Part shown: one piece after another, positions 37,507 to 47,228 of the stretch
Layout: every line of letters starts with the position of its first letter
How positions within the stretch are numbered: the stretch's first letter is position 1
Source: CAVPUA01 sp963708805
Lineage (GTDB): Bacteria > Actinomycetota > Actinomycetes > Mycobacteriales > Jatrophihabitantaceae
Length of the DNA: 64,000 bases
Assembly: GCA_963708805.1 (NCBI GenBank)
Contig: CAVPUA010000003.1
Location: forward strand, 2,294,001 to 2,358,000
Direction of reading: 5' to 3'
Position numbers and translations under genes: made by a program
Notes under the pieces: generated by a model
Seen by the model: only the letters and a program-made list of their open reading frames with translations
The model's database searches: none
What the model was told of the DNA's origin: nothing

Positions 37507-37570
37507 TTGGTGTATAGGTATTTCAACGCCCAGACCCCGCGCCCCGCGCCAGTGAGATTGGCACCGCCTG

Positions 37571-38305
37571 ATGAGAGAGAGCTCGGCCAAGACCACGCCG
37601 GCTTCCGTCGAGCCCCGAGTCGGGGCTCTGTCGGTGGCCGGCGCGAAGCCACCGCGCCGTCGGCAGGAGCTGATCAAGGTGGCCGCGCGGGTCTTCGAGG
37701 TGCGCGGATACGAGGCGGCGTCGATCCAGGACATCGCCGACGAACTCGGAATCCTGAAGGGCAGCGTCTACTACTACATCGACACCAAGCAGGAACTCCT
37801 GTTCGCCGTGCTGCAGGAGTTGCACGAATCGGCATCGGCCAACATCGAGCGGTTCGCCGAGCTGTCGACGGACCCCCTGACGTTGATCCGGTTGTTCGTC
37901 CAGAGCCAGTTCATGTACCTCTGCGACAACCTGGTCGCGGCGACCGTCTTCTTCCAGGATTTCGGTTCCCTCGACGCCGAGCGCCGCCATCTCATCGTCG
38001 GTGAGCGGGACAACTACGACAAGTTCCTGCGCGATCTCATCACGCTGGGCCAGCTCGAGGGCTCGATCTGCGAGCACGTCGACCCGAAGCTGGCGACGTT
38101 CGCCATCCTCGGAATCGTCAACTGGAGCTACCAGTGGTTCCGGGTCGACGGCAGCATGGACCCGGGGGCGGTCGGTCGCGATTTCGCCGATTTCGCCCTC
38201 GCCGGCCTGGTGTGCCACGAAGGACACGGCCTGGGCCAGGTGCCACCGACGATCACCCTTGGCTTCGGCGGTATGCCCGAAGTCGCCTCACTTCACGATC
38301 AGTAG
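37571..38305 (+). CDS. TetR-family transcriptional regulator
   Basis: 244 residues. After a polar N-terminal extension of about 30 residues the HTH is clear: KVAARVFEVRGYEAASIQDI, then ADELGILKGSVYYYIDTKQE. The all-helical ligand domain (about 90-230), with LIRLFVQSQFMYLCDNLVAA and FAILGIVNWSYQWFRVDGSM, resembles KstR2-type repressors that sense acyl-CoA ligands. Its own upstream palindrome suggests autoregulation. Its relation to the fadAB operator at 9500 is unknown; the two palindromes differ. The frame is intact and its last 18 bp overlap the convergent gene. Confidence 0.9.
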   Translation: MRESSAKTTPASVEPRVGALSVAGAKPPRRRQELIKVAARVFEVRGYEAASIQDIADELGILKGSVYYYIDTKQELLFAVLQELHESASANIERFAELSTDPLTLIRLFVQSQFMYLCDNLVAATVFFQDFGSLDAERRHLIVGERDNYDKFLRDLITLGQLEGSICEHVDPKLATFAILGIVNWSYQWFRVDGSMDPGAVGRDFADFALAGLVCHEGHGLGQVPPTITLGFGGMPEVASLHDQ

Positions 38306-39342
38306 GCCGACCGGCCGGTCGAGGTAGCGCTCGATCGCCGCCCGCTCCGCCTCGATACCGGTGCGCTGTGCTCTGGTGAGTCGTGCGAACGGGGTGACCT
38401 CGACCGTATGCGTCGTGGTCGTCCGGACGGTTCTCCAGATTCCGATCACTCGCCCGTCGTCGACAACAGTGGCTTTGATGATTCCGCCGACGTAGACCTC
38501 GCGATGCAACGCGGGATCGAGCAGGGCGCTGCGGTCGCGGTAGCCGATCAGGTAGTTGTCGAACATGGGCAGTAACCGCAGCGCGCGGTGCGATTCGACC
38601 TCCCCGGCCCGGAACCCACGCCGGCCGCCGAGTTCGACCTCGGTCAGCTCATCGCGGATCGACCGTGATCGCGGCGCCGGACGGCAACCCCGACCAGGTT
38701 GTGAAGTCGGCCGCCGTGGCCGGCCCGAACGCGCGGAAGTACCGGCGGGCCAACTCGGCCATCGGATCCGGCGGCGACTCCGAGTCGCCGATCCAGTCGT
38801 CGAGCAGGGCGAAGGACGTCTCGACCCGACTCGTCCGGACCGCGGCAGGTCACCCCCCGCGCGCTGAGCGCCAGCAGCAGGTGGGTGGCCGCCTGACCGT
38901 CCTCGGCGAGCCGGACCCCGCGGGCAGCGAGCTCGTCGGTCAGCTGATGGCGACTCAGCCGGCGCCCGGCGAGGACCTCACGGGCGTGCGGAACCGCGGC
39001 GTCGATGATGTCGGCCGTCAGGCCCAAGCGGCGCCAGCGCACGTTGGCGAAGCGCCGTTCGATCATCGGACCGAACAACGCGGTCAGCCACCGCACGTCC
39101 TCGGCGCCGACGAGATGGACGGTTGCACGCATCAGCCAGGTGCGGACGAGGCGACGCTCGGCGTCGATGGTGCGGATCAGAGAGGCCTCGCCCAGCGTGC
39201 TCGTCCGGGCCCGGACGCCCAGCCGGGCCGCGCCCAGATCCTGGGCCTGGATCCCGGCCGCTTGCGCGACTACTTCGATCGGTGTGCGGTCGAGTGGCCC
39301 GGCGAGCCCTTGGCGCGTCATCCGTTCGATCAAGAAGTCCAC
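38288..39342 (-). CDS. Winged-helix (HTH_42) AlkZ-like DNA glycosylase
   Basis: Member of the winged-helix family that includes Streptomyces AlkZ/YcaQ, which removes alkylated or cross-linked bases. The catalytic Q-x-Q motif is visible in AAGIQAQDLGAARLGVRAR near residue 30. WLMRATVHLVGAEDVRWL and the C-terminal LPMFDNYLIGYRDRSALLD are family hallmarks. Two inserted bases (near 38845 and 38660) break the frame; corrected length 350 residues. GTG 39342 starts MDFLIERMTRQGL. Substrate not predictable. Confidence 0.8.
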
Positions 39343-39371
39343 TCACGGAGTCTGCCGGGCCACCCCGACAA

Positions 39372-40283
39372 CTACTGCGACAACTGTTCGGACCCCTGCT
39401 CCGACGGCGATCCGGTCGCGGCGGGCGCCCGCCCCGCAGTCCACACGCCGTCGCGGCGAGCGTGTTGGCGGCGCGCAGTGCGGCCGCCGGTTCGGCTCCC
39501 CGCCGCAGCGACTGCAGCAAGCCGGCCGCGAAGGCGTCACCCGCGCCGGTGCTGTCGAGCAGCTCCAGCGACATCGCGGGCGACCGCACGACAGACTGCC
39601 CATCCGACCAGATCGCGCCGGCCGGGCCGAGCTTGATGACGGCGGCACCGAACCGGGCGGCCAGCTCGCGCACGGCCACCTCGGGCGCGGTCGTGCCCGT
39701 CAACACCGCGGCTTCGTCGAGATTGGCCAGCAGCAGGATGCCGGCGCCGACGACCTCTTCGGCGAAGCGGGCCGCCCCGAACTCGGCGAGCGGGGCCGCG
39801 GACGCGGCGTCGACCGAGATCGGGAGCCCGGCCGCGCGGGCCAGTTCGAGGGCACGCAGGGCGGCATCGTGGGCGTCGTGGAACAGCGAGTAGGCCGACA
39901 GGTGCAGCTGCCGGCCGTCGGCAAACAGCGACGGTTCGAGATCGGCGGGCCGGAGCTCGGTGTTCGCGCCGGCATCGGGGATCATCGTCCGCTCGCCCGA
40001 CGGGTCGACCAGGACGATGCAGCTGCCGGTGCGGCCGCGGCGTCACGAGGACGGTCTCGACGCCGGCCGCGTCGAGGTCGCCGCGAGCGAGCCGTCCGAG
40101 CGGGTCGTTGCCGGTCGCGCCGATCAGGACCACCTCAGCACCGGCCGCGGCCAGCCAGCAGGCGGTGTTCGCCGCCGATCCGCCGCCGAGGAACTGGATG
40201 TTCGCCGGGGTGTCCGAACCGGTCGCGAGCGGGCCCGGCAGCGCGGCGACGATGTCGATCATCACGTCGCCGACGCAGATCAC
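39372..40283 (-). CDS. psuK: PfkB-family sugar kinase, probable pseudouridine kinase
   Basis: Ribokinase-fold kinase: N-terminal ICVGDVMIDIVAALPGPLAT and GGGSAANTACWLAAAGAEV, C-terminal catalytic LLDSTGAGDAFAAGLLQSLR (anion hole and base Asp). Beside psuG it most likely phosphorylates pseudouridine to the 5'-phosphate. Frame breaks occur near 40040 and again in the last 90 bp. The tail frame TGSPSEQGSEQLSQ, ending at 39372, has the best GC3; an alternative ends at 39343 against the next gene. About 303 residues. GTG start 9 nt after psuG. Confidence 0.82.
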
Positions 40284-40292
40284 TGCCCTGGC

Positions 40293-41197
40293 TCATCGGC
40301 GGGCGTACTCGACCGCGACCTCGCCGGCCAGTTTGGCATTGGACAGGACGAGGGCGATGTTGGTCGCCAGCGAGGCGCCGTGCGTTTCCCGGTTGAACCA
40401 CCCGAGCAGGAACGGAGTGACGTCCTTGCCGGTGACGCCCTGCGCGTCCGCGGCGGCGAGCGCGTCGGCGAGGGTTCGGTCGTGGAGTGCGCGGTCCAGC
40501 TCGTCGTGCGGGTGGACCGGATTGGCCAGCACGAGGCCGTACACGTCGGTGCCGAGCGCCCGCCGGGCCGCGAGAACGTCGGCGACGGCCGCCGGCGAAT
40601 CGACGCGCCAGTGCAGCGGGATAGCCCGAGTCGGCCAGGTAGAAGCCAGGAAAGGCGTCGGTGCGGTACCCGAGCACGCCGACGTTGAGCGACTCCAGCC
40701 GTTCGAGCGTCGCCGGGACGTCCAAGATCGACTTCACGCCGGCGCACACGACCATGATCGACGTCCGCGACAGCGTGCTGAGATCGGCCGACTCGTCCCA
40801 CGAATCGCGCGCCAGGCGGTGCACGCCGCCGAGCCCGCCGGTGGCGAAGACACCGATGCCGGCCCGGGCGGCCAGGTGGGCGGTCGAGGCAACCGTCGTC
40901 GCGCCGTCGCCGCCGGCCGCGGCGACCGCGGCGATCTCCCGCACGCTGGCCTTGACCACGTCGGGAGAGGTGGCGATCCGTTCGAGCGCGGCGTCGTCCA
41001 GTCCGATCCGGGCCTCGCCGTCGACCACGCGCGATCGTGGCCGGAACCGCACCCGCGTCGCGCACCGCCTGCTCGATGCGGCGGGCGGCGCGCAGGTTGT
41101 CCGGGCGGGGCAGGCCGTGGCTGATGATCGTGCTCTCGAGCGCGACGACCGCCCGTCCGTCGGCCAGGGCGTCAGCCACCTCGGGTTCGATGCGCAC
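40293..41197 (-). CDS. psuG: Pseudouridine-5'-phosphate glycosidase
   Basis: Splits pseudouridine 5'-phosphate to uracil and ribose 5-phosphate, working with PsuK. Clear family sequence: VVALESTIISHGLPRPDNL, DVVKASVREIAAVAAAGGDG, FATGGLGGVHRLARDSWDES (catalytic region), SRTSIMVVCAGVKSILDVPA, YRTDAFPGFYLADSGYP and LANPVHPHDELD. Two inserted bases (near 41040 and 40617) break it; corrected length 300 residues, normal. GTG 41197 begins MRIEPEVADALADGR. Confidence 0.92.
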
Positions 41198-41198
41198 G

Positions 41199-41214
41199 CG
41201 ACGATATTGTCGCC
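41199..41214. promoter_or_regulatory. Near-palindromic divergent promoter between psuG and the VOC gene
   Basis: CGACGATATTGTCG (41201-41214 region) is almost self-complementary and carries TATTGT for the + strand (8 nt before ATG 41219) and TATCGT for the minus strand (3 nt before GTG 41197). Both genes appear to be served by overlapping -10 elements. Confidence 0.4.
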
Positions 41215-41218
41215 GACG

Positions 41219-41644
41219 ATGACGTCCCTCACCGCGCGCCGACCCCGTCGATGTGCTGCTGCACGTCACGGTCGTGCCGTCCGATCTCGCCGCCGGACTG
41301 CGTTTCTACGACGCCGTCCTGGGCGCGCTGGGCGTCGCGCGGCACTCGGACTTCCCGGACGAGGAGGAAGAGCGACGCCGAAGTCGACGCCGCGTCCTAC
41401 GGCCGCCCGGGATCCGACCCGGTGCTCTGGGTCGTCGCCGGCTCGCCCGCGACGACGGGGGCCCATCTGGCTTTCGCCGCACCCGACCGCGAGGCGGTCG
41501 GGGAGTTCTGGCGGCAGGCGAGCGAACACGGCGGAGCCGGCCGGCAGGCTCCTCGCGACGTGGGAGATCTACCGGCGGGGGTACTTCGGCGCGATCGTGG
41601 CCGACCCGGACGGCAACCTCGTCGAAGCGGTCGTCAGGGAATGA
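41219..41644 (+). CDS. VOC-superfamily (glyoxalase-like) protein
   Basis: About 140 residues of a single VOC domain: LLHVTVVPSDLAAGLRFYDA then VLGALGVARHSDF, a middle GSDPVLWVVAGSPATTGAHL, AFAAPDREAVGEFWRQASEH and the C-terminal YFGAIVADPDGNLVEAVV, whose metal-ligand Glu is the last residue of the motif. Three inserted bases (near 41248, 41380 and 41545) break the frame. ATG 41219, 8 nt after TATTGT, is preferred over GTG 41253 because removing the first extra C joins MTSLTARRPVDVLLHV. Function unknown. Confidence 0.78.
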   Translation: MTSLTARRPRRCAAARHGRAVRSRRRTAFLRRRPGRAGRRAALGLPGRGGRATPKSTPRPTAARDPTRCSGSSPARPRRRGPIWLSPHPTARRSGSSGGRRANTAEPAGRLLATWEIYRRGYFGAIVADPDGNLVEAVVRE

Positions 41645-41650
41645 CGCCGC

Positions 41651-41938
41651 TCAGACGTCGGTGAAGTGCTCGACGCGCGGCGGTGCCGCGAAGAACGGCC
41701 CGATCGCGCCCCGCCACCGCCCGTAGCGGTCGGTTTCGCGGAAGTTCTCGAGGTGCGCCTCGACCGAGTCCCACTCGACCAGGAGCACGAAGCGCTCGGG
41801 CGACTCGATGCCGTTGGTCATCCGGACCGACCGGCAGCCTTCGGTGCCAGCGAGCACGTCGCGGGCCGAGTGGTACGCGTCGATGAACCGGGCGGCCGAA
41901 CCCGGCGTCACGATGATGTCGGCGACTTCCAGAACCAT
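41651..41938 (-). CDS. ABM-family (antibiotic biosynthesis monooxygenase-type) small protein
   Basis: A 95-residue ferredoxin-like ABM domain: MVLEVADIIVTPGSAARFID, CRSVRMTNGIESPERFVLLV and EWDSVEAHLENFRET. The frame is open to GTG 42016, but homology begins at ATG 41938 and the extra segment is polar and non-conserved. Such proteins include haem oxygenase-like and quinol monooxygenase-like enzymes. Its role here is unknown. Confidence 0.8.
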   Translation of the reverse strand: MVLEVADIIVTPGSAARFIDAYHSARDVLAGTEGCRSVRMTNGIESPERFVLLVEWDSVEAHLENFRETDRYGRWRGAIGPFFAAPPRVEHFTDV

Positions 41939-42025
41939 GACTGCCACTGTGCCAGGCAGCGGGAGCTCGCCGCGGTGGTCGGCGTCAGGGTTGGTCCCAG
42001 GGGTCACTTCTGTCACACTGACCCC

Positions 42026-42996
42026 ATGCGGGTGGCCCGGATCCTGTCGACGACGGCAGTGGTCGCGGCGATCGGTGCCGCTGCCGCGCTGGTCATCGGC
42101 ATGGCCGGGGCCGCGCCCAAACCGACTGCCGATACGAGTACGACAGCGATCGACACGCCGCTGACGTCGATCCCGGCGACCCCGAGCGACCCGGCCGCGC
42201 CGAGCCTCACAGCCAGCACGTCCGCGGCGGTCACGCCGACGTCAGCCGCGATCACGGCCGCCGCGGCGCCCGTAACGAGTCAGCCCGCCGTCGCGACGGT
42301 GCCGGCTCCAGCGGCAACCACGGCCAGGTCGACGACCGCCGCCGCGCCCGCCCCCGCGCCGGCCGTGGTCACCGGCCAGGCGCTTCCCCTCGACTACAGC
42401 ACCGGCTCGGCCACTCGGGTGATCACCGTGGTGGCGTCGTCGGCCGGATCGACCACGGCGACGCTTCAGGCCTGGGACAAGGCCGCCGGGGGAGGCTGGC
42501 TCAAGCACGGCGGCGCCGTGACCGCTCACCTCGGCGCCGACGGCCTGTCGAGCAGCCCCAGCGAATCGCGTTCGGCCACCCCGATCGGCAGCTTCTCGCT
42601 GACGCAGTCGTTCGGCGCTCTGAGCAATCCGGGCACCGCGTTGCCGTACTTCCAGACCGACTCGGCCGACTGGTGGATCAGCCAGTCCGGCGCGCTGTAC
42701 AACACCCACCAGCACTGCGTCGGCAGTTGCGCCTTCGAAACAACCCGAAGGGTCCCACGACCCGAACGAGCACCTGTACTACGAGACGCCGTATTACAAC
42801 TACGCGGTCGTGATCGACTACAACACCCCGAATGCCGGGACGGTCGTCGCCAGGCGCGGGGAGCGCGTTCTTCCTGCACGTCACCGACGGAAAACCCACC
42901 GCCGGGTGCGTCGCGATTCCGCAGGCCAACCTCGTCCCGATCATGCAGTGGCTCACCCCGGCCGCCTCGCCGCGGATCTTGATCGGCGTGGCATGA
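42026..42996 (+). CDS. Exported L,D-transpeptidase-like (YkuD) protein, copy 1
   Basis: About 322 residues. N-terminal signal (RILSTTAVVAAIGAAAALVI), a long Thr/Ala/Pro/Ser linker (about 35-115), then a catalytic domain with HLYYETPYYNYAVVIDYN and FFLHVTDGKPTAGCVAIP, where the His and Cys of the YkuD motif are conserved but the usual S/T-H-G-C is replaced by T-A-G-C. Likely acts on peptidoglycan cross-links. Two inserted bases (near 42745 and 42855) break the frame. A paralogue follows after 12 nt. Confidence 0.85.
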
Positions 42997-43008
42997 CACC
43001 CTGGAGCC

Positions 43009-43875
43009 ATGCTCGGACGGTATCCACGGACGATCTTGGCGACATCGGCGGCCACCGCCCTGCTCGCCGTACTGGTGGCCTGCACCGCTGGATCGAAGCC
43101 GGCGGCCCGCGGCACGACTAGTCCCGTCAGCTCCTCGGCGTCGAGGCCAGCGCCACGAGTCCGACGCCGACTCCCTCGCCGACGACCAGCGCGCCCACCC
43201 CGACCCCCACCCCGACGACAGCGACCCCCACGCCGACGCCGGCCAAGTCGGTCGCCGTGGCCCCCGCCGCCCCCTCGCCCCAGGCCCTGCCTCTGTCGTA
43301 CGCGACCGGCTCGGCGACGCAGGTCATCACCGTCGTCGGCCCGGTCGACGAGTTCGACGACCGCCACCCTGCAGCGCTGGACCAAGTCGGGCACCGGCTG
43401 GCTGCCCTATGGCGTGGCCGTCACCGCCCACCTGGGGTCAGCCGGGATGACCACCCACCCGAGCGAATCGCTGTCGGCCACCCCGATCGGCAGCTTCACG
43501 CTGACCCAGGCCTTCGGCCGCGACGCCAATCCGGGCACGAAGCTGCCCTACCTGCAGACCACGCCCGACGACTGGTGGATCAGCCAGACCGGCCCGCTGT
43601 ACAACACCCATCAGCGCTGTGCCAGCGGCTGCGCCTTCACGCAGGGCGACCCGAACGAGCACCTGTACTACGAGGTCCCGTTCTACGACTACGCGGTCGT
43701 GATCGACTACAACACGGCGCCGGTCGTGCAGGGTGCGGGCAGCGCGTTCTTCCTGCACGTCACCGACGGCAACCCCACGGCCGGCTGCGTCAGCGTGCCG
43801 ATGGCGACCGAGGTGTCGATCCTCGACTGGCTCGATCCGGCCGCGGCGCCGCGCATCCTCATCGGCCCGGGCTGA
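43009..43875 (+). CDS. Lipoprotein L,D-transpeptidase-like (YkuD) protein, copy 2
   Basis: Paralogue of the preceding gene with the same catalytic segment (FFLHVTDGNPTAGCVSVP) and HLYYEVPFYDYAVVIDYN. It differs at the N-terminus: LLAVLVAC is a lipobox, so this copy is lipid-anchored, and the linker is a P-T repeat (SPTPTPSPTTSAPTPTPTPT), seen once a lost base near 43147 and an extra base near 43347 are corrected. About 289 codons. The stop abuts the convergent ROK gene stop (TGATCA). Confidence 0.85.
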   Translation: MLGRYPRTILATSAATALLAVLVACTAGSKPAARGTTSPVSSSASRPAPRVRRRLPRRRPARPPRPPPRRQRPPRRRRPSRSPWPPPPPRPRPCLCRTRPARRRRSSPSSARSTSSTTATLQRWTKSGTGWLPYGVAVTAHLGSAGMTTHPSESLSATPIGSFTLTQAFGRDANPGTKLPYLQTTPDDWWISQTGPLYNTHQRCASGCAFTQGDPNEHLYYEVPFYDYAVVIDYNTAPVVQGAGSAFFLHVTDGNPTAGCVSVPMATEVSILDWLDPAAAPRILIGPG

Positions 43876-44732
43876 TCAGCTCACCGCGAAGTAGGCCGCA
43901 CCGACCAGCGCGGACGCTTCGAGGTCGTCAGCGAGCACGACATCGAGGCCCGTCGGCAGGGCCGCGATCAACGGCGGGCCGAGGATGTCCCATGATCGGG
44001 TCATCGAACCGCCGACCACGACGCGGTCGAAGTGGCTCAGCCAGCGCGCGAGAGTTGATCCGAGCGCGAACAACGCCGCTTCGAGGACCGCGATGTGCCG
44101 CCGCGTCACCGCGCCGGGCCGATTCCGCGATCTCGCGGACGTCGGCCTCGACGCCGGTGGCGTTCCGGTATGCGGACATGATCGCCCGGCGCGACATCAC
44201 GTCTTCCAGCGGTCGGCCGTCGATGTCGAAGCGATGAGCCCGGCCGCCCGGCGGAAGATCCGGGCCGGTGTCGATCAATCGGCCGTCGACGAGCGAAGCC
44301 GAACCCACGCCGGTGCCGAGGGTGACGGCCGCCCAGCGCGCGGGGGCCGGGCAGCCGGCACCGACCCACTCGCCGAGCAGGAACGCTTCCGCGTCGTTGA
44401 CGAACCGGACGCCGGACGCCGCCGGGTGAAGCCGGGCGAGCAGTCCGGCCCGGACGTCGACCCCGGACAGCGCCTCGAACTTGCCGACCGAGTGGAAGCG
44501 TCCGATGCCGTGCTCGTAGTCGAACGGATCGGGCATGCCCACGCCCCACACCGCCCCCGCCGGCGCCCCGGCTCGCGTGCCGCCAGCAGCCAGGGCGTCG
44601 AGCAGCGCGCCCGAAGGCGCGTGCGCGTCGAGCGCCATCCGGACCACGGGTCCGGTGATCCGCCAGGACTCGGTGTCGATCAAGCCGGCGCTGACGTGCG
44701 TTCCACCGATGTCGAAGCGCCGGCGTCAGCAC
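43876..44732 (-). CDS. ROK-family sugar kinase
   Basis: About 284 residues. N-terminal ATP loop FDIGGTHVSAGLID, LGTGVGSASLVDGRLIDTGP, and a C-terminal FDRVVVGGSMTRSWDILGPP. The ROK Cys-rich zinc motif is not seen, so a glucokinase-like or N-acetyl-sugar kinase subgroup without it is likely. GTG 44732 gives MLTPAFDIGGTH after removal of one extra base near 44720; a second lies near 44105. The start overlaps the ydbT-like gene's end by 7 nt, so it is coupled to it. Confidence 0.78.
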
Positions 44733-46226
44733 CGAAAACCATCCGTCAGGCCGGGACTGCACGCCGCGATCACACCTTCGGCTTCAGCGGGGGTCGACAT
44801 CGACCACGCGGTAGCCCTGACGCCCGGCCGCGGTGGCGGCGGTCAAGGTCATCACTCCGACCCGCCTCTGGAAGAACGTCTGGCGCATCTTCCAACCGAC
44901 GATCCCGTCCGACTCGATCATGACCCGGCGGCGCACGAGCGCACCCGACCGGGTCACCAGGTGATCGGCCACGACTGCGTGACCGAGGTTGCGATAGCGG
45001 TCCTCGGCCAGGGCGGCGGCCGGTACGAGCACCAGACCGGCGAACCCGACCGAGAGCGGCCAGCCCTCGAGAACGCCGGCGATCAACAGCCCGACGAGCG
45101 CAATGAGCACGGCACCGACCGCGCGTACGTAGCGCCGACGGCGGGCCACCTGACCGTGCGCGGGTGAGGGTGGCCCCCAGCGGGCGATCCGTGGCCAGTA
45201 CGGCATCGACGACGCGGACGACCTCGGCGCGCGGTGCGGGAGGCATCAGAACGGTGCCGCCTCGCTCGGCGCCGCGTCCGACCCGCAGACCGGTGGCGAT
45301 GGTCAACGCCCGCGCACCGCCGACCCAGCGGAGAAAGAGGGGCTCGGAGAGCTCGACGCCTCTCAGCCGTCGATGCTCGATACTCGTGTTGCGGGTGGTG
45401 AGCAGACCGCGGCTGACGTGCAGGCTTCCGCCTTCGTGCCGGGTCAGGTGGAATCCCCAGAACGCGAGTACATAACCCACCGTCGACGTCAGCGCGACGA
45501 AGACCAGGACGACGAGAAGTCCGACGACGACGATGGCCGCGAGTCGACGTCGAGCTGAGGTCGTGCCCGGCGGAGCGGACCGGGCCGACCCGTTCGAGGT
45601 CGACGTGGGCGTCGTTCACGATGCGCGCCACGAAACCCACGACGGCCAGCGCGGTGATCGCACCCGACAGGTTGAACGGAGCGAAGCGGACCCACCGGGG
45701 ATCGAAGACGGCCAGGTCCTGTTCGTAGGCCGGGCGGGCGATCGTCGGGGTCGGCGTCGAACGGCTGGTTGTGCAGCAACTCGGCGCGCAGGTGCTGCGC
45801 GGCGTCCACGTCGACCCCGTCCAGGGTCAGACCTTCGTGCCGCCGTCGATCCGACGTGCCGGTCCCGATGGTGACGCGAGCGAGCCCGAGGGCCCGGTGC
45901 AGCAGGTGCGACGTGACATCGACGGTTCGCACCCGATCCAACCGGGCGTTCACGGTCTGGCGGCGCAGCAGCCCGCGACGCAGTTGGATCTGTTCGGCGT
46001 CGATGCGGTAGCGGGTGGTGAACCATCGGCTGATCGCCAGCCCGATCACGATGACGGCGACGCCCAGTCCCCAGTACTCGCCCGCGCCGGTGTTCGAGCC
46101 CGCGAACAACGCACCGATGAGCAACGGAAAGGACTTTCCCAGCTCGACGACGGGATGGATCAGCAGCATGCGGGGACTCAGTCGCCGCCACCCGTCCGCG
46201 CCCGGAACGTCAGCGGGCCGACTCAC
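44726..46226 (-). CDS. PH-domain (YdbT-like) membrane protein
   Basis: About 498 residues with three bacterial PH (DUF304) modules and paired TM helices. It starts MSRPADVPGADGWRRLSPRM and contains YRIDAEQIQLRRGLLRRQTV, VTIGTGTSDRRRHEGLTLDG, GFHLTRHEGGSLHVSRGLL and, near the C-terminus, VVADHLVTRSGALVRRRVMI. The tail is AEAEGVIAACSPGLTDGF. Four inserted bases (about 45760, 45560, 45180 and 44790) break the frame. It follows its small partner by a GTGA overlap, the standard YdbS-YdbT arrangement. Biochemical role unknown. Confidence 0.8.
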
Positions 46227-46721
46227 GTCGCGTCGTCCTCGCTCTGCTGGGTGCGCTGGGTGAGGGTCGCCACCAGCTGGTCGGCGGTCGTCGCGATCGA
46301 GGCCGTGGATCTTGAGCGGCCCGGCCGCGGATGCCGTCGTCACCGTGACGTTCGACAGCTTGAACAGCTGCTCGATCGGCCCGCGTTGCGTGTCGACCGT
46401 CTGGATCCGGTTGACCGGAGCGATCCGTCGCTCCTGGGTGATCCAGCCGGTCTGGGTGTAGACGGCGCCGCCGGCGTCCTCCCAGGTGTGGACCCGATAG
46501 CGCCACTGCGGCATGACCGCGAGGTGCACGATCGCCACGAATCCCGTCGACGCCAGCGTGATCGATCAGCGGCAGCGACGCCCGCGGCGAAGACGGCGGC
46601 CGCATTCGACGCCGAGGACGAGGACCCAGCCCAGAGCGGCGCGCGTGGCCCAGAACCACTTGGCGCGCGGGCTCACGTGGTGAGCCGGCGCGCGCAGCAG
46701 CGTGTTCTCGAGCGGGGCCAC
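46223..46721 (-). CDS. PH-domain (YdbS-like) membrane protein
   Basis: About 165 residues: a hydrophilic start MAPLENTLLRAPAHHVSPRA, a TM hairpin, then the PH domain with YRVHTWEDAGGAVYTQTGWI, APVNRIQTVDTQRGPIEQLF and KLSNVTVTTASAAGPLKIHG. At least three indels affect it (two near 46560-46620, one near 46305). TATGGT 6 nt before GTG 46721 gives a leaderless start. It pairs with the YdbT-like gene. Confidence 0.77.
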
Positions 46722-46727
46722 CGTCGA

Positions 46728-46733
46728 ACCATA
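46728..46733 (-). promoter_or_regulatory. -10 element TATGGT of the ydbS-like gene
   Basis: Minus-strand TATGGT ends 6 nt before GTG 46721; no Shine-Dalgarno. Confidence 0.4.
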
Positions 46734-46751
46734 GCCAGCGATGAGCGCCGC

Positions 46752-47181
46752 TCAGCCCATGATGTCGTCGAACGCCGAGATCTTGGTCGGCGTGAACCGC
46801 ACGAGCAGTTCGCCCGCAACCGCGTTGCGGCGTCCGAAGGCCTCGGCGTCCGCCGCGGCGACGTACCGCTCGGCGATGGCGATCGACCACGGCAACATCG
46901 CCTCGAGATCGTCCGAGAGGGTCGCCGTTCCCTCGAGGATGACGAACGCGTAGGGCGGTTGTTCGAGGTCGACGACCATGGACAGGCGGGGGTCGCGAGC
47001 GAGCGACTTGCCCTTGACCGTGCTGGCGCCGGTCATGAACAGGATGTCGTCACCGTCGAGGACGAACCAGACCGGCGCGACGTGGGGACGGCCGTCCGCT
47101 CGGCACGGTCGCGACCTTGCCCGTCCGCTGCCCGGACGCCAGAAACTCGCGAGTCTGGTCCGCTGTCATTGCCTGAGCCAT
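46752..47181 (-). CDS. PPOX-class F420/flavin-dependent oxidoreductase, copy 1
   Basis: About 142 residues of the split-barrel fold. MAQAMTADQTREFLASGQRT, VAPVWFVLDGDDILFMTGAS, KGKSLARDPRLSMVVDLEQP and PYAFVILEGTATL are typical of actinobacterial F420- or FMN-binding PPOX proteins. One extra base near 47105 breaks the frame. ATG 47181 lies 6 nt after TAGGTT. Substrate unknown; a second PPOX gene lies at 53729. Confidence 0.82.
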
Positions 47182-47187
47182 GAGTCG

Positions 47188-47193
47188 AACCTA
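47188..47193 (-). promoter_or_regulatory. -10 element TAGGTT of PPOX copy 1
   Basis: Minus-strand TAGGTT ends 6 nt before ATG 47181, predicting a leaderless message. Confidence 0.45.
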
Positions 47194-47228
47194 GCGCCGA
47201 TTGGCGTGAGGATTGCGCGGCGGCCTGG

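Noticed and set aside
41253..41726. VOC protein starting at GTG 41253
   Set aside because: ATG 41219 is better: it lies 8 nt after a TATTGT -10, and removal of one extra C connects it to the domain start.
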